Shown: positions 33,169-44,914 of the stretch, piece after piece
How the letters are laid out: each line of letters begins with the position of its first letter
Position numbering within the stretch: position 1 is the stretch's first letter
From: Phlegmacium glaucopus
Lineage: Eukaryota; Basidiomycota; Agaricomycetes; Agaricales; Cortinariaceae
Direction of reading: 5' to 3'
NCBI GenBank assembly: GCA_015039465.1
Contig: MU130424.1
Coordinates: 1-61,469 of the forward strand
DNA length: 61,469 nt
Position numbers and translations under genes: made by a program
Notes under the pieces: model-generated
Told to the model about the DNA's origin: nothing
The model's database searches: none
The model's input: the letters and a program-made list of their open reading frames with translations, nothing else

Positions 33169-34434
33169 ATGTCCTCTATCGCGTCCACTCCCACTGCTGG
33201 TGCATCTCTTGCACCTCCTGCTGCTGCTGGCCCTCTGACTACAATCTCTGCTGATGTCCCTTGCTCGTTAGCTGATCGCTTCGCTGAAAGTTTCAAGGAG
33301 TTCGAGGAAACTGTGGTATTCTTTGGGGAAACCCCTGCTCCGATGCAGCAGAAGTTCGTCAAGGTGATGGTGCATGACATCGTAAGTGATCGTTTGACTT
33401 CTTTTCTTCCTGCGTGAATATTGCTGACTTTCTTCCTAGTACAAAATGAAAGACCTCGTGCGTCAAATGACCGAGGTACACGAGTTCAGCGACCTAGACC
33501 CCGCTGGGTTTCAAAGACTGGCCAACAAAATCCTGGCTTCGACGACCTTTCGTACCAACTGCAGCGAGGTAATGGTTGCTATGGCTGACGCAAGGCGGCT
33601 CCTTGAGGACTTAAATAAGCTTCAGCCGCCTGTAGCTGTGCCGTCGCCAGTTGAAGCTTTCTCTCCTCCTGCCTCGCCAGCTATCACGCCTGCAGCTGAG
33701 GAATGAGATGATCCTATGGATGACGCGGACGAGGATGACGATGTCAAAGAAGGTAAAGTTAGCTTTTGCATCTCTTTCTTCTTCGCTAACCTTATCACAT
33801 AGTTGCTCCGCCTCCTAGTTCTCGAGGTGAAGGGTCGTCCAAGACTAAGGGAAAGCGTTGCAATGAAGGGCGCATTATGGAAAAGAAGGTATGTACCCGT
33901 CTTGAGGTGTTGCCGTACTAAATATTTGTGTAGTGCAAAACCTGCGAAACGAAGGAAAAGGAATGTGTGGTGGCTAAAGGAAAGAGAAGGTGTATGGAAT
34001 GCAAGGGATCCAAAACAAAGTGCTCGTTCATCCCAGAGGTCCAGCGAGCTTGTACGAGGGCCGCGACTAAAGCCAAGACTCCGGAAGACACCCCTCGTCC
34101 TCTAAAACGCAAGAGAGGTACCGACACTGCAGCTCAGCCTCCTACCATTCATATTCCCATCGTTGAGATCACCACCAAGTCCCCTGCTACCCTTCCTTCG
34201 ATCCCTGTCTACTTGACGAGGGACTCGCTCAACACCGCTTCCAACCTTCGTCTGGAACTTGAGCTTTCGCAATTGGAAGTGCTCGACCTTCAAGAGGAGA
34301 ACTTTCACCTTTCGGACACTCTTCAAGCTTCGGAGAGGGCTCTCAAGCGGACTCGCGAACAGTTGACGCATGAGCGCGAGCTCTTTCGAGCCCAGTTGGA
34401 TCGTCTGAGGGATACTGCTTCGCTGGACGGCTAG
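33169..34434 (+). pseudogene. Zn2Cys6-type zinc cluster plus coiled coil, antisense accessory ORF
   Basis: Exons 33169-33381, 33440-33752, 33803-33888 and 33934-34434 (GT-AG introns, phases 0, 1, 0) give 370 codons with one in-frame TGA at 33704-33706 (GAA TGA GAT), a likely CGA mutation. Exon 4 opens with six cysteines spaced C-x2-C-x6-C-x8-C-x2-C-x6-C (residues about 205-234: CKTCETKEKEC, then CMECKGSKTKC), the Gal4-type binuclear cluster pattern. A basic stretch and PRPLKRKRG follow, then a leucine/glutamate-rich coiled coil (LRLELELSQLEVLDLQEENF) to the C-terminus. The N-terminal part (SLADRFAESFKEFEETVVFF) is helical and unrecognised. It lies between pol and the 3' LTR of Ty3/gypsy 1 on the opposite strand. 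It may be an element-borne accessory gene or a captured host gene. Confidence 0.65.
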
Positions 34435-34882
34435 GCTCCTTTTCTTGTCGCGTGGATATATGTAAATAGAATGAAATGTTGTTAAAATAAAAGATTTTGA
34501 TTCTTGTGTGAATTGACAAAATGTTTTATAAGAAATAAGATAAAAGGACTTTGTTAAATTTTTAAGAAAAGGGAAGATAAAATAAAGGACTTTTATTAAA
34601 TTTTTTGGAAAAGCGAAATTGTGGCAGCGATAAAGATTAAAGTTTGAACAGCTTGGATTGATGATGAAAAGGGTAAAAGTGTGCGGAATGTGTTGAGCAT
34701 TGGCATTGCAAAGTGTTTCGTGCGTCCGCGTCGTATTGAAGACTAAAGATTAAGGAATTCAGACTCGCGGATTGAAGAAAGAAGATATAAAATAGAAATA
34801 GAGAAATGCAAAAAAATGCAAAAATGCACAAACGACTTTACAGCCATTTCACTCCTCCCAACTGAACTCATCATCATATGGA
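34435..34882. other. AT-rich noncoding part of Ty3/gypsy 1
   Basis: Between two convergent ORFs. Contains two diverged copies of GG(A)AAAGxxAAATAAAAGGACTTT…TTAAATTTTT (34537-34615) and runs of AAAATGC near 34805-34830. CTCCCAACTGAA near 34854 recurs at 31064 beside the LTR, so part of the tract was duplicated. Confidence 0.4.
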
Positions 34883-37800
34883 TCAGTCTTCCTCCAGCCG
34901 GAGACGCTCTCCGTCCTCCTCGTCGTCCTCATCATTGTCATCATCTGAATACTCAGCTTTGGAATTTTCCATCTCCTCCAACCTCTTCCTTGAAATATCC
35001 AACAGCTCCTCCAACTGCGGTAAATCCAACTTCTTCCTCGCGAAATAAGGAATCACCCTAAACACTGCAACGGGCCTCTGAAAAACTGCTCCATCCAACT
35101 CCACAATAATATAAGCCCCTCCTTGGTTCCGCGAATACCTTGCTCGCATCTTCCTATTCAACGCCTTCTCTATAGCTGTATTTTGCACCAATACCAAATC
35201 TCCCAACTGAAAGTCGTAGTCATGGATAACTCGTGAATGATCTTTCTCGAATTGGACCGCTGCCTTAAGTTGAGTACTGTGGACTTTGTCGTGTAGAGTT
35301 GCCAATTGAGACCTTTGCTTTTGAAGCGTGATAGCTCTTTGTGCTATGAGTTCAGTCGACGACAGTGCTGCAGTAGGTGGAGGCAACAGATAGTTGGCCT
35401 CCACGATGTCGAAAGGAAGTAATGGGTGCGTCCCTGTCGTCGCAAAATATGGTGAACATCCCATACTCCTCCTAACTGTTACTCGTTCCGCCCAAAACAC
35501 TGAATGTGCCACTGATGACCACTTATTCTCCTCCCCATCACACACCTTAAACAATGCCTGTCTCACATCAAAATGCGATCTCTCCACTATCCCATTTGCT
35601 TGTGAATTATACCCTGAGATGCGAATATGTCGAATATGGTGGACCTTCTCCAAATAATGCAATGCTTTGACGAAGGGGGCGCCATTGTCTGTGACTATCT
35701 CCACCAACGTCCCCCAACAGTAAAGGATGTTGTGAAGAATGAAATTCGTGAGGGTCTTCGCTGTCTCTTTCCTCAACATCTCCCACTCTGGCCAATGCGT
35801 TAGCGAACATCGAGCTTGAACAATGTACTTGTATCCAGACGACGTCGAAAGATGCATGGTGTCCATGTACGCCTTCGCAAATAAAGGTGCAGGGGTCGCA
35901 ACAACTGGTGGAATAACATTTTGTTGCGTCTTGCGAAGTTGACATAGATGGCAAGTCGTGATAAACCAAGCAATGTCGCGTTTCATGCCTGGCCACCAAT
36001 ATCATTCTGCGAGTAATGCGTGAGTCGCAAATAGGCCATGGTGACCAACATTGTCGTGAGCCGAAATGATAAGGAATATATGCCTGTCCTTAGGGACGAC
36101 CAACTTATGGTTTCCCTTCCTGTCTTTCTTCCACAACCTCTCCTCCAACATAAAATACTCCATCGCGAAACGCATAAATGTCTTGTATTCCTCGTCCTTC
36201 AACCCCTTTGGCCTCTCCCAACTTCCTAACCAATCCCTAACCTTCTCCAGCTTCTCGTCCGTAGTAGCCGCTAAAGGTGCCCTTGGAATGTCGGAATACG
36301 TGATCCGTCGTGCTTCATCCCCAACCTCGGCATTCTCTAATAAATCTTCGCTACTCTCCTCATCAGCTCCGCTCGTGAACCCGGTTCTTCTTCCAGTTTC
36401 TTCGCCTCCCTCAACATTCTCTAATATCTCTTCACCTTCTCCCTCGACAACCTCCTCGAACCTATCTTCATCGTCCCTCAGCCTATCTTCATCTCCATCC
36501 TTTGCTCTTCCCCTCGTACGACTCCGTGATTCCATGACAAAGATAGATAAGACAGGCAAAGTACTCTTGTCGCAAATTTGATGTTGCCTCTGCAGTGCTG
36601 GATTTATAAAGTGCATGAAACCGTTAACCTGATCTATCCAATCGTCGAAACCATCATCCTCCTCCTCTACACTATCCCCTGGTTGGGGTCTGCGTCGCGA
36701 TAAACCATCTGGACCATGAAACACTGCCGGAATATGCACGAGCTCAAAATGGAACATAAGAATAGAGACGATCCAGCGGTTGATGCTCACGGACGGTGCA
36801 ATATCTGCATTTGCTAGCATTCCCTTGATATACTTCGCGTCTACCTCCACAACTAAATTCCTGACCCCAATGAGATGATGCTTCAACATTCTGAGAGCGT
36901 GATAGAGTCCGAACAATTCCAACTTTGGCTGTGAAAATCTTCGTTCTCATTCGTTGAGCGTAATACTTCCAAATCTCGCAAAGTAGCGTTTCCAATTATT
37001 TTCTTCATCGCACTGCGACAGTATGTATCCGACCGCTATATAGGAAGTGTCGACTGATAGTATGACTTGAGACTGTGAATTGTAGTTGATGGGTCGCAGA
37101 GCCGGTGAAGCGAGAAGTGCATCCTTCAAATCCTCCATAGCTTCCAACTGATCCTCCCCAAACTCCCAAGGTACTCCTTTCCTCGTCAACTTCACTAACA
37201 GATTCGCCCTCCTTGCAAAGTCCTTTATAAACATTCTACACACTCCAACCGTCCCCAAAAACGCCCTAACATCACTGAGATCCTTGCACTTTCCCCAATT
37301 CCTAATCTTCTCCACTCGCAATAAATCCGGTAACCTCCCTTCTGCTGTACAACGATGCCCTAAAACCATAATCTCTTCCACACACAAAATTGACTTCGTC
37401 CCTGAATATGTTCCTCCGCAATACTTCATCCTCTGCACGACTCTATTCAGATCCTGGAAATGCTCCCATATGAAGCAACGAATGCCTGGATTCTCTGGTA
37501 TTGTCTCTGGTGTCCCATTGGCTTGGATATATTGTGAAGCTGGACCGCAGACTGGGACATCGTCGATATAAGGCTGGGTAACGTGTGGAATCTCGGCTTG
37601 TAGAATATGCGTAACGTCGTCGTGAAATATAGGAACAAAATTCATCCAGCCCATGGGTAATGTCATAAGGCGATGAGCTCCAAACGGTGTCTGAAATGTC
37701 GTGTAGTCTCGTGAAGACTGTGCCAACGTACGCTCGTCATACCCCACATACAAATCCAATATACTTCCGCATGCTCTCCCCGCGAACTGCTCTGCTAACT

Positions 37801-38440
37801 GATCTGTGAACAGTGGGACTCCCGAGTGTCTGATAGTGACACGATTCAACGGCTCGAGAGACTGCACAATTCGCAACGACTTCCCATCCTTCTTCAACAC
37901 GCAAAACCACCGTGAATGATACAATGAGTTGCTAGGCTCAAACACCCCTGCATCTATCTTCTTCTTAATCAACCCGCACACTTCTTTGAAAATCCCTGGA
38001 GGAATAGGAATATTTCGCTCGACCCAAGGCGTATGGGGAACCACTGGAATTTCGACTGGAGGAAAGAAGTCCTCACGAAAATGACCTCGCTCCGGATCTA
38101 TCCACGTGAATGTGTCTTGATGTAATGACATGAAATGATGCAAGAGTTCGCGTTCTGCTGGCCAAAGAAACCCTCCTCCATTCAACTCGTCAAACGCCTC
38201 CTTCCTCTTCTGCATATATCGACCCACTGGTACGAATGGGGGTGGTTTTGGATTAAGAATTGGTAGACTCCCCAACGCATCCCCCTTGATCTCCCTCACA
38301 ATTCTAAACTTCTCCAACAACTCGCTCCCCACTGGCTTAACCTTCCTCGCTACTGGCTTATACTTCTTTCCTGAAAAATACTGTGACTGTTCGCGCTTGT
38401 GATTGATTGACTGAGGATAATGCTGACCTGTGGTTGACAC
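34883..38440 (-). pseudogene. Ty3/gypsy 1 pol: reverse transcriptase, RNase H, integrase
   Basis: One frame of 1186 codons interrupted only by TGA at 36949-36947 and 36004-36002. RT: IPPGIFKEVCGLIKKKIDAG, VFEPSNSLYHSRWFCVLKKD, and the catalytic box PYIDDVPV near 37565. RNase H start LSVDTSYIAVGYIL; RNase H/tether end HIPAVFHGPDGLSRR. Then an acidic linker, the HHCC zinc finger (HDNVGHHG…CHLCQ), and the integrase core with AYMDTM, VTDNGAPF and a Glu in NGIVERSHFDVR (D,D-35-E type). No chromodomain is obvious; the tail is acidic. The first Asp of the RT box is kept, so damage is recent. Both TGAs follow GAA and precede codons where family members have Arg, fitting CGA to TGA change. Confidence 0.88.
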
Positions 38441-39258
38441 TAGCTGGTCTCGCTGCCTGGCTCGAACATCCTGAAATAGTGCTAGGGGGCCGCGGTGCCC
38501 AAGTGTGCGTAGCTGATAGTTGTGCTTCTTGCGACTTGCTTTTGTCTTCTCTCGTGTCTGCCTGATGCTTCGCCTTCCTCGCTTGCTCTTCCGCTCCCCA
38601 TCCCTTCGCTATCAACCACATATCCTCCCATACTCCCTCTCTTCTCTCTTGCCTTCCCCTAACACCGTCTTCTCTGACTGATTGTATTCCCAAACAACTT
38701 TCGGAGGAAACTGAATGATTCACTGAATAACGCGGAATAGTTGATTTATCAATTTCTGAAAATATTGTACATTGTTGATTATCGCAAGAATCTCGTATCA
38801 GTCCCTCCTTCATCAAAAATCCTCCTCCCCAACATCACGAGACTGTCCACGAGGATGAGTTGCCATCGTGACTCCTTTGCCCAAGTTCGGATCCTCGATA
38901 GTGAGTATCTGCTGACTGTCCGCGAAATTCTTGACAGTGCTTTCGGTAACCAAGTCAAATGGACGACCTAAAGAACATCGTAAGCTGGAAAACGAAGAAT
39001 ATGGACTTGCATGTAAATTGTTATATCGCCAAACTTGAATGGGATGTTTTGCGCTAATCCCAGCAACTTGTTAAATGTGCCGTTCGCGGACTGCATTTGA
39101 AGCTTGATTTGTGGGTTGTACATTAAACCGAGGTCGTTACAGATCTCTTTGGACATTGCTATGATTTGACAACCAGGATCCAAGATGCACTCTACCTCTC
39201 GCTTGTTGTCGACGATGCAGCGAACGGCATGAATTGCACTGGACTCTGCAGCGACCAC
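38441..39258 (-). pseudogene. Ty3/gypsy 1 aspartic protease region
   Basis: 39258-38968 reads CIVDNKREVECILDPGCQII then AMSKEICNDLGL, the retropepsin DxG region with DPG in place of the usual DTG/DSG. It runs to FPAYDVL, after which a 1-nt loss near 38972 shifts the frame; GRPFDLVTESTVKNF follows in another frame to a TGA near 38820. It therefore lies between gag and pol as expected but is frameshifted on both sides. Confidence 0.7.
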
Positions 39259-41291
39259 GAGTTCGGCTGGGGTCTGGAAGCTCTCCTGGCGGTAAGGTGA
39301 AGAGGTACTGCTCGATTGGATCCTGGATTACTATCCTCTCTCTCTCTATCATTCCCTCCGCTAAAGTCGACAACCCTATCAACATCTCCTCATCCTCGAA
39401 CTCCCCCTCTATGACTGCCGCAAGGTTCTGTGTAGCAACCGGTGCCCATTCCTGACCCTGAGGTACACGCTTATTGGTGATCTGCTTGCGAACGTGAGAG
39501 CAAACCTCGGGAGAAATGGACCACAATTTGCACTGGGTAAGAGTGATGGGAGCTTCCATGGAACGCTGGTAGACATCCGCCGCTATCTTGGTATCGTATA
39601 TGGGTGGATAGGTACGGTAAGATGGGTCGTTCCTGCGTACTGGAGCTGGAGCATTGAATTTCTGTTGTTGCCCAATGACTCGGTTGACTGGTGGGGTGTA
39701 TGCAGTGTCCTTAGCTTTCGCAAATGGGTGTTCTACTGTTGCTGGCTTGCTTGTGCTAACCGGCACGTGAAATGTGTTGACTCTCGGTCTAACCTCCTCT
39801 TCCCTCTCTCTTTCTTCTCCATCCCTCGCTCTCTGCCCTCTTGTCTGAACTCCCTTCCCCTTCTGCTGCAACGCGAATATTTCTGCCTGCAAGCTCGTGA
39901 TATGTTCCTCTGCTGTCAAATGATACACAGAGTGAATTTGAGTAACGTCTGGCTTGCTCTCGTTCATGATACGCATGTCGATTGTCTGAACAAACAATTT
40001 GGCTGTGATTGCGTTAGGGTTCCTCCTGTGCCACTTGTCAACCTTCTCCTTCAAATTTGCTCCTGGAAGCGCCTGTGGTATCCATTCTCCTCCCGGCAAC
40101 CCTATCTTTCCATCCGCTAACCTCACCACTTTTCCCTGCTTAAGATACTCCTCTACTGCTTTGCAATCCCTTATCAAATGCTCCAACCCATCAAACAAAC
40201 ACCTCAACTGCCTCCTTGGCCCTCCTGAGTATCCTCCACCTCCTGAGTATCCTCCACCTCCTGAATATCCTCCACCTCCTGAATATCCTCCACCTCCTGA
40301 CCTCATCGTTGACAACAGGCTGCGAAGCTCCGCAAATAACGTGCCAAGTTCTCCCCCTTCCGCGGGACCTGCCAGCTGTGAAACCAAGGTACATTCGGTA
40401 GCAACTCGCTGCTGTGCTGGCTGGGATGGTTGTTGTTGCGCGAAATACGCTGGCAAGAAATTTGAGGAGCTTTGTAACGTGAACTGTGTAGTTTTGATCT
40501 GAAGTCTGGTGGTTACTGCAGGAATCAGGACATGTGGTATAGCTCGCATATATCCGCGCTGTTGTTCGTGCTTGCCAATATAGCCTTTGCTGATAAGCCA
40601 CTGCGTCAATATGATATACTTCGTATAGAAGTCTGCCAACTCATCCCTAGTCATTATCCCGAGACGCTGCCTCTTGCCAATTAGGAAATCCATATCACGG
40701 ACAGTGTAGAGGTTGCTGTCGTTACTGCCAGGATACATGCGTATTACGGCGGCCTTAAGGTCATTATACGTGGCTGCAGGATCTCCAAACTCCTCAAACG
40801 CTTTCCAAAAACCTTCCGTCTCCCAATCGGTATACCCCACCATACACTCCTTCTTCTCTCACTCCAAACTTAGCATACAACCACTCCAAATATTCAAAAA
40901 AGCGAGACAACTTGCAAGGCTTCATCTTATTGAAGAATGGTGCCGTAGATTTGCCTGGGAGCGGCAAATATAGGTCGTTGTTTCGACGAGAAACATGCTG
41001 CGAATCTCCAGCCTCTGCGGACGCGTTCGCCTCTACTCGACCGTGGTACATGTATTCGTCAGGTTGCGAATTCATAAATGATAAGTCCGATATATTTGTG
41101 GGATAAACAAATGAAGCTGCAGGAACTTGTACTGGCGTGGAAGAGTCTGAAATCGGCTGTTTAACTGGGAATTCGGCGATTGGTTTATCAGGCATAACTG
41201 GAGCTGGTGAAACCACCGCTAAAGGCGTAACCGGCTCTGGTGATATAGCAGGTTCAACCAATGAAACAGTTGTTGGAATAGGCTCGTCCAA
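39137..41291 (-). pseudogene. Ty3/gypsy 1 gag (capsid), frameshifted
   Basis: 41291-40794 encodes a Pro/Val-rich leader and the start of capsid (KPCKLSRFFEYLEWLYAKFG). Near 40845 the frame slips and continues as MVGYTDWETEGFWKAFEEFG from 40843 to about 39240. The frame then holds a Gly-rich repeat (40229-40300 complement) and a nucleic-acid-binding knuckle CLFDGLEHLIRDC. The knuckle has Asp where the second Cys of C-x2-C-x4-H-x4-C should be. The C-terminal LPPGELPDP leads into the protease after another frame change. Gag packages the element's RNA; this copy could not make an intact protein. Confidence 0.75.
40226..40302. repeat. 18-bp minisatellite in gag (about four units)
   Basis: CCTCCACCTCCTGA(G/A)TAT repeated four times on the plus strand, encoding GGGGYS units on the minus strand. 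Unit-to-unit identity is almost complete. Confidence 0.85.
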
Positions 41292-41465
41292 GAATGATTG
41301 GGTTAACTCGAATGCCGTGGGTTCACCTATTGGGTGCGAAGCGAACCCATCCTCTGGGATGATTTCTGGTGAAGAAATTGTAGTAACCGGTTGAGCTTCC
41401 GGTGACCACTTTGTGAGACGAGTAGAGACTGGAATTTTTGAGGAAAAATGAACAAGAACCCCTCG

Positions 41466-42333
41466 TGGTGGGATCAGACCGCAAGTAGTAACATAGTTCA
41501 GAGGGGTTAATGTAGTTTTCCTTGATAGAATTTAAAGAGAAGTTCACGGTATTGAAATATGCAAGAAGAATAGGTTGCAAAGATAGCGAAGTTTGCAAAT
41601 GAGAACGCAGTGCGTGAAGTAGCTTTAAAGAATGAGACTATTGACTTAGAATGTTGCTGCAAAGTTTATGGGATCAAAACTCTGGCCGTCTCTTGTTCAC
41701 CTTCCCTCCTACTTGCTACGGATACTTAATACAAGAGTTGTAAACTAACCAGGTGCGGATATGTGAAACAGTAATGTAAAAATTGAGCTAATGCGAAGTC
41801 ACATGAACCCAGTAGTTTGGTAACGAAGGAATAGGAGATAAAGTAAAAATAAAAGTGATGAGTAAGGAGGTCAGTTGAATGACCTCCTGTTTCGAAGGAG
41901 ATGATAAAATAATATATATGGAAAGTCAAAAGAAAGTAAGTTGAACACAACATGGACCATGATAAACTTAGTGAAAGGGATGCGTATGCGAGACATGAAA
42001 TACCGCGAGATTAGATAGTGGCTGTGAAAAAGTGTGGTTGCGAAGGGATGAAATGATTAAGTTCAAATATTGACTGAGAGAACTGATGATATGTCGCAGT
42101 CTGAAATGCGAAGAGAAACGAGGGTGCTTTGGATAGTTATGAAGGTTGTAGAAATGATGTGCGAAGGTCATGCGAGGACTATATCGTGTTGTGCGAGGTG
42201 CGAAGGATGTGTGAGAACTGCGAATGAGAGTGCGAATAAAGTTGGTACCCGCGAGGCATTGGTGTATACTGCGAAGTTGTTAAATCGCAAAAATAACCAG
42301 TTTACAAACCTAGAGGCTGTATGGATCCTATCA
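41466..42333 (-). repeat. 5' LTR of Ty3/gypsy 1 (868 bp)
   Basis: Plus-strand TGGTGGGATCAGACC to GGATCCTATCA. It lacks the outer 11 bases TGATGTACCTG present in the 3' LTR, so its U5 end is rearranged at the junction with the internal region (…CCCCTCG at 41458-41465). 19 of about 23 differences from the 3' LTR are at CpG/TpG/CpA positions. Confidence 0.85.
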
Positions 42334-43030
42334 ATGTTCAGCCTGATATGCACTTTCTACGGCATCCACATGATTCCGCAGGTCCTTTGCCTGATCCATG
42401 ACTCCCAATGCGGCTGCACAATACAGGCGGCAGCGTGGGAAATGGTCACCCTTGGCATCATCCCAAATCTTGTCATGCCATGTGTAATGTGGCTTACCAA
42501 GACCTGAGTCCTCTGGAGGACTGGTTTGAACAGACGGGCCTTCACCTGCTGCCGTACAATGTTTGGCCTGATTGATCTCCCAGGCATGGAAATTGAGGCA
42601 CTCTGAGAGGTTTTGTGTGTTTAGTAACCCAATGCTCTGTCCTGGCATCTCTGCCTGATTCCACCAATCAAAGGAGAAGTTCTTGATGTGAGTGCCTAGT
42701 ATGTCAACATTGCCCGATTCCAAGTATTGCAAGAACTCTGGATCAAACTCGAATCTTTTTGCGGCCAATGTTCTCTCTTCATAGCTTTGAGCTAGTGAGC
42801 AGATTCAGACTTGGATTGTTAGGGAGTGGCCCATTGCAGTTGCCAGACCAACATAGGATAAACAAAACATCTGCAGTATATGATATGAAATCACCAACTT
42901 CATCAGGTCTCATGAATACATACCAGTTCCTGAAGGAAGCATTCAGTCATCAGGAGAACTTGAGGAGGATGGGCGCTTGCAATGGCCTGCAAAGCCACAC
43001 AGAACCGGGCTTCACAGTAAGTGATCATGG
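42334..43030 (-). pseudogene. 5' part of the unrecognised gene split by Ty3/gypsy 1
   Basis: 42791-42334 is open on the minus strand and reads KRFEFDPEFLQYLESGNVDI, FSFDWWNQAEMPGQSIGLLN and so on to VESAYQAEH at the LTR. An upstream exon 42986-42924 (IASAHPPQVLLMTECFLQEL) with matching splice sites is likely, though its phase to the next exon does not fit without adjustment. Past the element the same frame resumes at 30180. About 200 residues on this side; no known domain recognised. It precedes KDZ remnants, so it may be transposon cargo or a host gene. Confidence 0.5.
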
Positions 43031-43038
43031 AGTGGATA

Positions 43039-43645
43039 TAGTGTTTGAAGGTCCGGTTACGAGACCGGAAAAAGACCATAACCAGACCGGACTGGACCGG
43101 AAAAAGACCGGACCAGTGGTCCGGTCTTTTGATTTTTGAGAATCAAAGACCGGAAAAAGACCGGTCTTGATTAACCGGCCTTTTGAGGTTCAGACCAATA
43201 TAAACCGGCAAAAAGGTAGCCCTAATCTACCTTTTCCCAATGAGCCCAAAAATCATAAGATTCTGATAAAAACTGGCTGAGAAATAAATAGATCCGTAAA
43301 ATAGTCTACAATATTCGCTAAAATAAGGCATTTTACTAATATTACTGTAGAAAATCCAAATCGTAACGGAATTTAGCGTTCTTGGGCTCGTTCGGAAGCT
43401 ATTATTAAACTGAACAACCGTTTATGATACAAAAATATATATTTGTGCGCAGAAGACCGGTTACAAACTGATTAAGACCAGTTAGGACCAGGACCAGTCC
43501 TAGGACCGAAAAAAACCGATGTAAACCGGTCTGAAGCGGTCCAGTCTGGTCTTTTTCGGTCCTAGGACCGAGGTGGACCGGTTACGGTCTCGGTTAAGCG
43601 CCCTGAGGGTCAAAAAACCGGACCGGACTGGACTTTTAAACACTA
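43039..43645. mobile_element. hAT-type MITE (607 bp) with 8-bp target duplication
   Basis: Ends TAGTGTTTGAAGGTCC and GGACTTTTAAACACTA are imperfect TIRs. AGTGGATA at 43031-43038 is duplicated at 43646-43653. Arms are rich in ACCGG(A) words (ACCGGAAAAAGACCGG). No coding capacity. TAGTG…CACTA ends with 8-bp duplication are typical of hAT. Confidence 0.85.
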
Positions 43646-44199
43646 AGTGGATATGCAGTGTATCTGTGTGATAGGGAGTATTTTGGAGATCATAAACATT
43701 AAAAATATTCAGGGGGGACATGATTGTGATTAACATAGATAATGATTACAAATTTGACAAGAAGTCAAAGTTGTCACATGATAGGACAGACATTCCTTAC
43801 TTTGAAGAGGGACTCAGCTGCCACAGCAACCTGCCCGCCAGCAGGCATTTTGACGGGCGGCATAAGCAATGGCACCCGGGCTTAGTGCCGCAACATTGCA
43901 GCATTCCTCCCATACTTTTGCCTGATAAAGAAAATACCTCACTGACCACTCCATCTCATATCCAACTAAAATCTGTTCCTCCTTCCACCTATTTTTTCTG
44001 AACTTTACACTCCCCCACATCTTCCTCCAGGAATCCAGGAGGAATCCAGGAGGAATCCAGGAATTCCTGGTAAATGAGAATATTCCTGGAGGATTCCAGG
44101 TGGATTCCTGGTACTCAAGGAAATTATACCAGGAATTAATCCACCAGGAATCCACCAGGAATCCTTGGAATTCCTGGTACTACCATTCAATAGTATTTA

Positions 44200-44910
44200 T
44201 TATTAATATTTAAAGGTAAAATAGAAATACATAAGTTAATTGTAATCCATACATATATAGGTTAACATATATTAAAGGTGGCAATGCCTTGCTGCCATTT
44301 GAATTTTGAATTTTGTTCAGGCTGCGAGGTTTGGTCATGTGACCACATGTGACACATTGGAATCCTGTAGGAATTCCTTGTGGATTCCTAGTAAATTCTG
44401 GGTGCATTCCTAGTATTCCTGTTGTACTACCATTAAATATTATTTAAAGGTAAAATAACAATACATAAGTTAATTGTAATCCATACATATATAGGTTAAC
44501 ACATATTAAAGGTGGCTGCCATTTGAATGTTGAATTTTGTTCAGGCTGTGAGGTGTGACACATCTCAACAGCACTTTGCTTACAACCACAACTGTCACTA
44601 CAACCAGGAATCCACCAGGAATCACCAGGAATACTAGGAATACACCCAGAATTTACTAGGAATCCACCAGGAATAATCTCATTTATCAGGAATTCCTGGA
44701 TTCCTCCTGGATTCCTGGTTGTAGTGAGAGTGTCACATGTGGTCACATGTGGTCACATGATCAAACCTCGCAGCCTGAACAAAATTCAAAATTCAAATGG
44801 CAGCAAGGCATTGCCACCTTTAATATATGTTAACCTATATATGTATGGATTACAGCTAACCTATATATTTCTATTTTACCTTTACATATTAATAATAAAT
44901 ACTATTTAAT
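44200..44910. repeat. Three copies (two direct, one inverted) of a 130-bp module
   Basis: AAAGGTAAAATA…ACATAAGTTAATTGTAATCC…TATATAGGTTAAC at 44212, again at 44450, and in inverse orientation at about 44798-44890, each linked to GGCTGCC/GGCAGC and TTCAGGCTG(C/T)GAGG. GGAATCC arms separate the copies, so this looks like related elements inserted into one another. Confidence 0.7.
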
Positions 44911-44914
44911 GGTA

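Larger units (their letters stand above)
30181..42333 (-). mobile_element. Ty3/gypsy LTR retrotransposon 1, degenerate, with nested insertions
   Basis: LTRs in direct orientation at 30181-31059 and 41466-42333 enclose, on the minus strand, gag (about 41291-39137), protease (about 39258-38968) and pol (38440-34883: RT, RNase H, zinc finger, integrase). A purine-rich tract, GGGAGGAGGA on the minus strand, abuts the 3' LTR (31060-31070). Between pol and the 3' LTR lie about 3.8 kb of other repeats and an antisense ORF. The domain order RT-RH-IN defines Ty3/gypsy. Gag-pro is frameshifted and pol has two in-frame TGA codons, so it is not autonomous. No target duplication is evident at the outer ends. 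Confidence 0.9.

Noticed and set aside
36066..36581. Ser/Leu-rich plus-strand ORF of 171 codons
   Set aside because: Antisense of the acidic linker in gypsy 1 pol (GAG/GAA runs read as CTC/TTC).
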